DNA of 64,000 nucleotides from Manihot esculenta (Eukaryota; Streptophyta; Magnoliopsida; Malpighiales; Euphorbiaceae): the NCBI RefSeq assembly GCF_001659605.2, contig NC_035170.2, positions 12,070,502 to 12,134,501 on the forward strand, written 5' to 3'. A program made the position numbers and the translations under genes. Positions within the stretch are counted from its first letter, which is position 1; every line of letters begins with the position of its first letter. The notes below the pieces were generated by a model. It worked only from the letters and a program-made list of their open reading frames with translations. It did not search any database and was not told the DNA's origin. This document shows, piece by piece, positions 10,333-19,425 of this stretch.

Positions 10333-11749
10333 ATGCGAGGAACTCGTCGATCAGCTCGATTGACTGGAGTCCCACCAGAGAGTGAGAGACCAGCTGCTCA
10401 TCCTCCTGCATTGCCGAGGGCAAGGTCTCAAAGATCTAGCAGGGAAGGTACGTCAATAGACCCTAGAAGGTCTGTCGACGAGAGCAGAAGAGGAACAGCT
10501 AGGGGAGAAAGATCAGAGGAAAGGAGGGAGGCTATGGAGATTGACCAGTCTCGAGATGACAGTATGGGTCTAGGCAGATTTGAGGAAGGTATGGGAGAGT
10601 CGCAGGGAGGCGCTCAGACCTCAGGTTTTGGCTACCCAGAGTATACGATGGGAGGTATGTCGGAGTACTCGAGTTTTGTCCCATATCCCCCTTACATGCC
10701 ATATATGCCTTATCCATCTTATTATCCACCATATCCTATGTATCCATCTTCCCCTACCCATCTAAGTGCAGCACACCCAGAGCCAAATGACCCAGAACCA
10801 CCACCAGAACCAGTAGCCTCTGTTGTTGACAGACATCAACCTAGCTCATCTGGAGGTAAGGTACAAATGACGGAGTACTTGAAATTGGATGCTCCTAAAT
10901 ATAATACGGGAGATGATCTATTTGAATACCTCAGATCAGTTAGGATGATAACTAGTGAATTGGGAGCTGATGATAGTAGAGCCATTGAGATGGCGGGGTT
11001 TACACTTAAATGCAAGAAAGCCAGAGAATGGTTCAAGAATTATGTGGAACCCAGGATGAACAGTATGTCTTGGGGAGAGTTCGCCAATGAGTTTGCAGGG
11101 TGGGCTTTTCCTGACAGTTCTAGGGAGATGAAAGTTATAGAGTTTGAACAGTTGAGACAGACAGATGAGATGAGTGTTGATGAATTCATAGATAAGTTCC
11201 TGGATTTGCTTCAGTACGTGGGTCAAGCCTATGATACTGATCAGAAGAAGGCGAGGAGATATACTATGAGATTGCATCCCAGGTATTCTTCCTTGATTCT
11301 TCCAGCAGAAAAGGAGAGTTTCCACACGATAGTGGACGCAGCCAGGAAAATGGAAGCTAGTGCCAATATTCAGAAACAGTCAAAGGCACAGGCTTCGGGT
11401 TCTAAAGCCCCCAGTTCAGGCAGTAAGAGGTGGGATAGAGCAAAAGGAACAAAGAGTAAGTTCTGGAGTAAAGTGAAGTCAGGTCTGGGAATAGGTAGTG
11501 GCTCAAGCTCTGGCACAGCTCCAGTATGCAGAAGATGCGGAAAAACACATGGCGGAGTTTGTCGGTTGGGATCTACAGCTTGTTTTAAATGTGGACAAGA
11601 AGGGCATATTGCTCGGGATTGTCCTCAGATGACTTTTGCACCATCCCAGCAGATGAGTTCAGGCAGTGTGGTATAGCCAGTTGTTCGGCCAGCAGCTCCA
11701 GTCATGCCTCAGAGTAGTCGCAGAGGTAGAGGGAGAGGGGCAGCCTCTA
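10333..11749 (+). pseudogene. TE4 gag-pol, segment 1 (gag), with nonsense codon
   Basis: The start is the ATG at 10333 ([10 protein letters not shown]), matching TE5 and TE7; an upstream ATG in frame at 10270 is leader. The product is a gag precursor: Arg-rich N-terminus, Pro/Tyr-rich stretch, a retrotransposon gag capsid domain (AREWFKNYV ... [16 protein letters not shown]), then two zinc knuckles, CRRCGKTHGGVC and [14 protein letters not shown]. Codon 448 (11674-11676) is TAG where TE10 has CAG. The frame otherwise continues in a Gly/Arg stretch until TE5 interrupts it after CTCTA (11745-11749), and resumes at 21745. The break precedes protease, so no polymerase could be made. Confidence 0.9.
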
Positions 11750-11927
11750 TGTAATACCCGGCTAGACTCCGGTATCGAAATTCCTACCGTCCGGTGGAAT
11801 CTCGGATGTCGAAAGTCTCTAGTAGGGTAGAAACATGTTTTCATAAAATGTTTTAAGGTACTTCATGGTTTTAAATATGAAAATTTAATGAGTTTTTGAA
11901 TGAAAAGTCTTTGGAGGAAAACCCAGG

Positions 11928-12090
11928 TTCGGCCGCCGAAAGTCAAGTTCGGCCGCCGAACATGCATGCGTTTTGGAGGCACGTTAGGCCCCCGAAAGCA
12001 TGAGTGAGGGAAGTCCAGGTTCGGCCGCTGAAATCCAAGTTCGGCCGGCGAACATGGCATGCATGCGGAGGCACATTCGGCCCCCGAACG
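11928..12090 (+). repeat. Palindrome cluster 1 in TE5 5' LTR (U3)
   Basis: Several copies of the 13-bp odd palindrome TTCGGCCGCCGAA (arms TTCGGC/GCCGAA round one base) and variants such as TTCGGCCCCCGAA within about 160 bp upstream of the TATA box. Two copies are altered at the centre or in the arm (12020-12032, 12040-12052). Confidence 0.85.
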
Positions 12091-12107
12091 TGGCCTGGCC
12101 AGCCACC

Positions 12108-12114
12108 TATAAAA
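12108..12114 (+). promoter_or_regulatory. TATA box of TE5 5' LTR
   Basis: TATAAAA next to the near-palindrome GTGGCCTGGCCAGCCAC (about 12090-12106). The pair repeats at 19784-19790 in the 3' LTR. Likely core promoter driving the genomic RNA. Confidence 0.78.
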
Positions 12115-12647
12115 GGGTCCCTTAGGTCCGCACGGGCGAGCTTTTTCTTCCCCTTTGACGGCCAAGGTGAGTCTCCGCCACCCCTCCCTTGATCTTGAGT
12201 GTTTTCCTTAGATCTTCCATGATTTTCACGGGTTTTAACTTCTGTTTTGAAGATCTGTGAGTAAAGAGCAAGTTTTGGGTACTTGGAGGTTCAAAGAGCT
12301 CAATCTCTCCATCTCCAAGCTAGGATCGCCTTCCCTCCCGTTTCTTCAAGAGGTAAGCTCGGATCCACCCTTGTTATGTGTTTTAAACAAGCATTTAAGT
12401 TGTTTTATGGGTAGAGATGCATGTTTAGGCTTGTTGATGAGTTTATGGGTTTTGATGTTTTGATGAACAATGTATGTTGATTTTTGTGTGTTTGAAGTGT
12501 TGTAGTTGGGGTATATGCTAGTTTGAGACCCCTAGGTGTAATGTATGATATGTATGCATGTTTTAGAACTAGTTTATGCATGTTTGGAAGAGTTGGGAGG
12601 CAAATATGCATAAAGGAGCCAAGTTTCTGCCCTTTGGCAGAGACCAG

Positions 12648-12860
12648 GTTCGGCAGCCAAAGGCACTTTCGGCCGCCGAACATGGCTGGGGAGGCAGGCC
12701 TTTCGGCTGCCGAAGTTGCCCCCGAAAAGAGACTTTCGTCTATGTCTGGCACTTTCGGCCGCCGAAGGTGCCGCCGAACATGCATGAGTTTCGCCTCTGT
12801 CTGGGAGTTTCGGCCGCCGAACTTGCCGCCGAACCTGCCGCCGAACCTACCGCCGAAAGT
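12648..12860 (+). repeat. Palindrome cluster 2 in TE5 5' LTR
   Basis: About nine TTCGGC/GCCGAA-type units mixed with the smaller inverted repeat GAGAC-TTTC-GTCT. It lies between the donor-like site at 12353 and the acceptor-like site at 12986, so it would sit inside a leader intron if the splice prediction holds. Confidence 0.82.
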
Positions 12861-12986
12861 GCCCTGTCCAGCCATTTCTTGCATGTTTTTATGTGATTGT
12901 TTCATGATATTTTAGGGGGTTTTTGGGGAGTATATTAGAGTTATGCTTATGTATGTTTGGTCCCTCATTGGAGTCCACCTGTGTAG

Positions 12987-13057
12987 GTTCGGACCCGAGG
13001 AACTGAGGACCCCAGCAGTGAGCCAGCTGCTACAGAGTTTGTCAGAGCTAGCCAGAG
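12987..13057 (+). other. Predicted leader exon in TE5 5' LTR
   Basis: 71-bp block bounded by CCACCTGTGTAG on the left and AGAG|GTGAGTGG on the right. It starts GTTCGGACCCGAGGAAC. The same block with the same borders is at 3932-4002 (TE1) and 37324-37394 (TE7), and longer counterparts are at 9034-9119 (TE4), 60299-60384 (TE8) and 50613-50690 (TE9). Splicing is inferred from border consensus and conservation only. Confidence 0.5.
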
Positions 13058-13272
13058 GTGAGTGGAATGAACCTTAAGTTTTAAAATAAATGAAATATGA
13101 ATTTTGAGCATGATCCATGCATCATGAATGCCATGAGATATAGTAGGTTGTTTGCATTAGTATTCACGAATATGTTGCATTGCATTTATGATGTTGATGT
13201 TGATGTGGATTGGTTATTGGATGATCCTTTAGTCCTCATATGATATGACGATGTTATGGCATGAGATGGTAT

Positions 13273-13430
13273 GGAAGTCCAGGTTGTACCCATTCTACGT
13301 CCCTGGCACGATGTAAGAGGAAGTCCAGGTTGTACCCATTCTACGTCCCTGGCACAGTTAGACTGTATGATATGTTATGTTATGTTAAGAGAAAGACCGG
13401 TTGTACCCATTCTACGTCCCGGCACAGTTG
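13273..13430 (+). repeat. Tandem hairpin repeats in TE5 5' LTR
   Basis: Three copies of a roughly 36-bp unit starting GTCCAGGTTGTACCC and ending CGTCCCTGGCAC, with spacers. The CCAGG and CCTGG arms can pair. The third copy is CCGG...CCGG, changed in both arms so that pairing is kept. Confidence 0.8.
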
Positions 13431-14066
13431 GACTATGTAGAGGACTATTGGTGACAATACCATCCGAGATGTGATTAGTTGTGATGTGTTGCATTACATA
13501 ATGGCATGAGATTTTAATATATGATTTCACTATTCTGCTCACTGGGCTTTGTAGCTCACCCCTCTCCCCTAACCCCAGATGTGCAGGTACAGGGTAGACC
13601 AGGAGGTTAGCCAGAGTTTTGAAGTATGTTTATGTAATAGTTAGATTGTGGACATGACAATTGTACTATGATGTAATGTAAGAGATTTCAGTATGTTATG
13701 TAATGAGGTATATTGAGGTTATAGATGTGCTTGACCCTATGAGTATTGTAATCCCTCTTGATACATGATCTATAGAAATGTTTTATAATGTTCATGGAAG
13801 CCAACTCATCTCATGTTGTATCGCCCGTTGGGGCATTGATGAGATCCCACAGAGGGATCATGATTATGATCATGACTATGTACATGTATGTTCAGGTTGA
13901 GTTGGATGTTTAAAAGAAAAGTTTAAATTTTTATGCATGTTGTTGATCATGTATGGGATTATACAGGTTTACAGGTTATATGTCAGGCTTGCTACGGGTC
14001 CCGGCGGCCTTAAGTCGACCCGGATCCTAGCGCCGGTAGCAGTCCGATTTTCGGGTCGTTACAGAA

Positions 14067-14078
14067 TGGTATCAGAGC
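14067..14078 (+). promoter_or_regulatory. Primer binding site of TE5
   Basis: TGGTATCAGAGC, 3 bp after the LTR, complementary to the 3' end of initiator tRNA-Met. Confidence 0.92.
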
Positions 14079-14335
14079 CCTAGGTTCATAGGATCGGACC
14101 TAGAGTGTCGGGCTCATAGATGTTATAGAAGGTCAAGCACAATAGGAAGGTCATGTCCACTAGGATAGGATGTTGAGTCCTGTCTTGTATGATGATGTGA
14201 AATGCGATGACTATATACATGTGCATTGATGCTATGATATGAATGATGTATATGTGATGAGGGTTCATGTGTGCCCACATGAACCATATGATGCTAATGT
14301 TTGTATGATGTGTACTGTTTTTTTCAGAAAACAGG
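14079..14335 (+). other. TE5 leader with conserved block and gag acceptor-like site
   Basis: The shared block occupies about 14131-14184 (GGTCAAGCACAATAGG ... GTTGAGTCCTGTCT). The leader ends in CTGTTTTTTTCAG, a strong plant splice-acceptor match, 8 bp before the gag ATG at 14336. Confidence 0.65.
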
Positions 14336-17300
14336 ATGAGAGGAACTCGTCAATCTGCACGATTGACTGGAGTGCCACCTGAGGATGAGGGCACGAGCGC
14401 CCGTCCTCCTACATTGCCTAGGGCAATGTCTTGTAGAGCAAACAGAGAAAGAGTGTCAAGGGACCCTAGAAGGTCTTTTGATGTTAGCAAAAGGGGAAAG
14501 GATAGAGGAGGAAGTTCTTCAGATGTGAGGGAGGTTATGGAAGAGGATCAGAGGAGGGATGGGAACCTGGATGTGAGCATGGAGGAAGAAGGGACAGGGG
14601 AGTCTCAGGGAGGCGTTCAGGCCTCGGGGTATGGTTTTCCACCCCATTATCCACCTTTCCCACAGGGTTCAGGGTATCCGATGGGAGGTACGTCGGATTA
14701 CTCCAGCTTTAACCCCTACCCTACCTACATGCCTTATCCACCTTTCTATCCACCTTACACACAGTACCTAGCTTATCCACCCTCACCCTTCTATCCAAAC
14801 CCGGCAAACCCCACCTCGGGGAATGCTGCACCCCCACCTCCACCACCTACAGAACCAGCAGCCCCAGTTACTCAACCTCCTAGACCTAGCTCAGCTGATG
14901 GGAGCAAGGTAAAGATGACAGATTACCTCAAGCTAGATGCTCCCAAGTACAAGTCAGGGGATGACCCCTTTGAGTATCTGAGAGTGGTGAAGACAATAAC
15001 TGATGAGCTAGGGGCAAGTGACAGCAGGGCCATTCAGATGGCAGGGTTCACTTTAAAGTACAAGAAGGCACGGGAATGGTTCAAGTGTTATGTGGACCCG
15101 AGACTAGACGGTATGACATGGGAAGAATTTGCGAATGAGTTCGCTAGATGGGCTTTTCCAGACAGTTCTAGAGAACTGAAGATGATTGAGTTTGAGCAAC
15201 TAAGGCAGTCAGAGCACATGGGTGTAGAGGAGTTCACGGATAAATTCTTGGAGCTATTGCCTTTTTCAGGGGAAGCTCTAGATACAGACACGAAGAAAGC
15301 CAAGAGGTATGTTATGAAGCTGCATTCCAGGTACTCCTCGTTGATTCAGTCAGCTGAGAGAGAAAGTTTCCACACTGTGGTGGATATGGCTCGAAGAATG
15401 GAGGCAAGTGCTATAGTTGAGGGGTCAGTGAAGCAGTCAGTGACCCAGTCTTCAGGGGTTAGGACCCCAGGCAGAGGAGGACCAGGTTTCTCTTCTCAGA
15501 GCTCAGGTAAGAAGAGGTGGGATAACACCACCAGGAAGCCGAAGAAGAATAAGTTTTGGAACAAGTTGAAATCCGGTCTGGGATTTGGCGGTGGCTCGAG
15601 CTCAGGCTCAGATGGTACAGAATGCCAGAGATGTGGAAGACCGCACAGGGGAGTGTGTCGAGCTGGGACCAATACATGTTTCAGATGTGGACAGGAGGGA
15701 CACATAGCTCGGGAGTGTCCTAGAGCGCCTTTTATGGGCCAACCCCAGCAGACAGCTTCTGGTAGTGTGGCACAGCCAACAGTTCCAGCCAGAACTCAGG
15801 GCAGTGGCAAAGGTAGAGGGAGAGGGGCAGCCTCTTCTTCTGGCTCCCGAGGTGAAGGTCCATCAGCTCCAGCCAGGATCTTCACCATGACACAGCAGGA
15901 GGCTAACACATCCAACACCGTGGTGTCAGGTAATCTCGTCATTGGGTGTTCTGATGTGTATGCATTAATGGACCTGGGTGCATCTCATTCATTTATTGCT
16001 CCGAGAGCCGTTGAGAGGTTGGGTCTGATAGTCTCTGGGTTAGAGTGTCCCCTATGGGTCAGTGGGCCCAAGTGTGACCCGTCGGTGGCAGTGTCAGTCT
16101 GCCAGTTCAGTCCAGTTTTTATTGAGGGAAGATGCCTCTCCGCCGACCTTGTGGTTCTAGATTTGACAGACTTTGACGTCATTCTAGGGATGGATTGGCT
16201 ATCTACCCATGGTGCTACCTTGGACTGCAAAGACAAGGTAGTCAGGTTCAGAGATCAGAACGGGTCAGAGGTTGTCTTCAGAGGAGACATGAGGGGCACA
16301 CCTAGAGGTCTGATATCAGCACTTCAGGCTCGTAGGTTGCTTAGGAAGGGATGTCAGGGGTACTTAGCTCATGTGAGAGAGCTAGACAGTCAGGTCAGGG
16401 AGCCGGCCTCGATGCCAGTTGTCAGAGAGTTTCAGGATGTTTTTCCGGATGAGCTTCCAGGTTTACCACCTGCTAGGGAAATAGAGTTCGAGATAGAGTT
16501 GGTGCCTGGAACTAGATCGATCTCTATCCCTCCCTACAGGATGGCTCCAGCCGAGTTAAAGGAGTTGAAAGAGCAGTTGCAAGAGCTGGTAGAAAAGGGT
16601 TTCATCCGACAGAGTACCTTACCTTGGGGTGCTCCGGTCTTGTTTGTGAGGAAGAAGGATGGATCCCTTAGACTTTGTATCGACTACAGGCAGTTGAACA
16701 AAGTCACTACCAAGAATAGGTACCCTTTGCCAAGGATTGACGATCTATTCGACCAGCTAGCTGGAGCAGGTTGTTTCTCCAAAATAGATCTGAGATCGGG
16801 GTACCATCAGCTAAGGATAAGGGAAGAAGATGTGCCAAAGACAGCTTTCAGGACCAGATATGGGCATTTTGAGTTCCTTGTAATGCCGTTCGGGTTAACA
16901 AACGCCCCTGCAGCATTCATGGATCTCATGAACAGAGTATTTAGTCAGTACCTGGATCACTTCGTTATTGTCTTCATAGATGATATCTTGGTGTATTCCA
17001 GGAATGCAGAGGAGCATGCCCATCATCTGCGGTTGGTCTTGCAGACTTTGAGGGAACATGGCTTGTATGCCAAGTTCTCTAAATGTCAGTTCTGGCTGAG
17101 GAGCATTTCGTTCTTGGGGCATGTAGTGTCAGAGAATGGGATAGAGGTAGACCCCAAGAAGACAGAAACTGTGGCTAACTGGCCTAGACCCACTTCAGTG
17201 ACGGAGATCAGGAGTTTCTTGGGTTTGGCAGGTTACTACAGGAGGTTCGTTCAGGACTTCTCGAAAATAGCAGCTCCTCTGACCAGACTAACCAGGAAGA

Positions 17301-19315
17301 ATCAGAAGTTTCTGTGGACCGACCAGTGCGAGGAGAGTTTTGAAGAGCTTAAGAAGAAGTTGACTTCAGCACCAGTTTTAGCTCTGCCATCTAGTGATGA
17401 GGACTTTACGGTCTTTTGTGATGCGTCCCGTGTGGGACTGGGTTGTGTACTAATGCAGAAGGAGAGGGTGATCGCTTATGCTTCTAGGCAGCTGAAGAAG
17501 CACGAGTTGAATTACCCCACACATGACCTGGAGATGGCAGCAGTAATCTTTGCACTCAAGATGTGGAGGCACTACCTCTATGGGGTAAAATGTGAGATCT
17601 TCACAGATCATAAAAGCCTGCAGTACATCTTGAGTCAGAGGGATCTGAATCTGAGGCAGAGGAGATGGGTGGAGCTGTTGAGTGACTATGATTGCAAGAT
17701 TCAGTATCATCCGGGTAAGGCGAATGTCGTGGCAGACGCCCTAAGCCGGAAGTCACTAGGCAGTCTATCCCACATCACAGCAGAGAGGAGACCAGTGGTG
17801 AAGGAGTTTTACAAGCTCATTGAGGAAGGTCTACAGATGGAGTTGTCTGGTACAGGTGCCTTGGTGGTCCAGATGAGAGTGGCACCCGTGTTTTTGGAGC
17901 GGGTGGCTCAGAAACAGCATGAGGACCCGGAGTTAGTGAAGATTGCCAGGACTGTTCAGTCAGGCAATGATAGTGAGTTCAGATTCGACAGCAAGGGGAT
18001 CCTCCGCCATGGGAGCAGATTATGTGTACCAGATGACATAGGGCTAAAAGGAGACATTATGAGGGAGGCTCATAATGCAAGGTACAGCATTCACCCCGGG
18101 GCCACCAAGATGTATCAAGATCTAAAGAAGGTTTATTGGTGGCCAGCTATGAAGAAAGAAGTGGCACAGTTCGTGTTAGCCTGCGAAGTGTGTTAGAGGG
18201 TGAAGCTGGAACATCAGAAACCGGCTGGGATGCTTAACCCGCTACCTATTCCAGAATGGAAATGGGAAAATATAGCTATGGACTTCGTAGTGGGGTTACC
18301 GGCGGCGTCCAACAGAGTGGACTCCATATGGGTGATTGTGGACAGACTCACCAAATCTGCTCACTTCATTCCTGTTAGGAGTGGCTACTCTGTGGACAAG
18401 TTGGCACTGGTATATGTGGATGAGATCGTCAGGCTGCATGGGGTTCCTGTTTCGATAGTGTCAGATAGAGGGCCCCAGTTCACCTCCAGATTTTGGCGGA
18501 GTCTGCAGAATGCCATGGGTACTAGATTGGATTTCAGCACTGCCTTCCACCCCCAGACTGATGGACAGTCAGAAAGGACCATCCAGACTATCGAGGATAT
18601 GCTCAGAATGTGTGTGCTGGACTTTGGCGGTTCTTGGAGGCAGCATCTACCTTTGATGGAGTTTGCCTACAACAACAGCCATCATGCTAGCATCGGGATG
18701 GCTCCATATGAAGCTTTGTACGAAAGGAAGTGCAGATCACCTGTTTGCTGGGAGGAAGTTGGAGAAAAGGCCTTGGCAGGGCCTGAGCTAGTAGAGATCA
18801 CCAGCAGGGTGGTACCCATAATCAGAGAGAGAATCAAGACTGCTGCCAGCAGACAGAAGAGCTATGCAGACGTCCGCAGAAGACAGTTAGAGTTTCAGGA
18901 GGGGGATCTGGTATTACTCAAGGTGTCTCCAATGAAAGGAGTGGTTCGCTTTGGGAAGAAAGGTAAACTAGCCCCACGATACGTCGGACCCTTTGAAATC
19001 TTGCAAAAGATTGGGAATGTGTCGTACAAGCTGGATTTACCTGCTTCAATGGAAAGAATCCATCCGGTTTTCCATGTTTCAATGTTGAGGAAGTTTGTGT
19101 CAGATCCGAGCAACGTTCTTAGTGAGCCTGATGTGGAGGTCCAAGAGGATCTCACCTATGTTGAACAGCCAGTACGGATCATAGACACCCAGATCAGAAA
19201 GTTAAGGAACAAGGAAATCCCGATGGTGAAAGTCCTGTGGAACCACCACAATTTGGAGGAATGCACTTGGGAGACACGGGAGTCTATGCTCCAGCAGTAC
19301 CCTTATCTCTTTTAA
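14336..19315 (+). pseudogene. TE5 gag-pol with a single in-frame TAG
   Basis: The frame is exactly as long as the intact TE7 gene (4,980 bp). Start [10 protein letters not shown]. Gag domain ~200-340; zinc knuckles from C430 and C448; protease motif at residues 546-549; RT FIDD 880-883; RNase H acids near 1029, 1066, 1091, 1134; integrase HHCC 1246-1286 and DDE 1316, 1377, 1413; chromodomain-like end. Codon 1287 (18194-18196) is TAG where TE1 and TE7 have CAG, directly after the integrase finger, so the catalytic core and chromodomain are lost unless read through. The protease motif reads DLGA instead of DPGA (codon 547, 15974-15976), next to the catalytic Asp. Both changes are C-to-T. Confidence 0.95.
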
Positions 19316-19388
19316 GGTTAGATCTCTATGTGTTTATGTGCTATGTATGTATGTTATGTTTTATGCCATGCTATGTGTGCTAGTTGAG

Positions 19389-19425
19389 GTACATTCGGGG
19401 ACGAATGTTCTTAAGGGGGGGAGAA
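19389..19425 (+). other. TE5 pre-PPT hairpin and polypurine tract
   Basis: Hairpin arms at 19389-19410 (first arm GTACATTCG, one mismatch to CGAATGTTC, loop GGGA), then the purine run AAGGGGGGGAGAA at 19413-19425, which abuts the LTR. Confidence 0.85.

Larger units (their letters stand above)
11750..14063 (+). repeat. TE5 5' LTR (2,314 bp)
   Basis: TGTAATACCC ... GGTCGTTACA. Landmarks in order: palindrome cluster 1 (11928-12090), TATA box 12108, donor-like AGAG|GTAAG at 12353, palindrome cluster 2 (about 12648-12860), acceptor-like TGTGTAG ending 12986, exon-like block 12987-13057, donor-like GTGAGT at 13058, three hairpin repeats (13273-13430), a C/T-rich tract and acceptor-like TGTGCAG ending 13586, and the conserved terminal block from about 13988. 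No gene; frames found here translate the palindromes. Confidence 0.95.

Noticed and set aside
12648..12860. CRISPR-like array of short palindromic repeats
   Set aside because: The spacing is irregular, spacers are not unique, and the units are part of LTRs in a plant genome with no cas genes.
12405..12905. Open frames of 60-175 codons in the LTRs rich in FGGR, RRPN, AAE or PPKV
   Set aside because: They appear on both strands and in several frames wherever the TTCGGCCGCCGAA palindromes are dense, and they shift with repeat copy number. They are translations of the repeat, not proteins.
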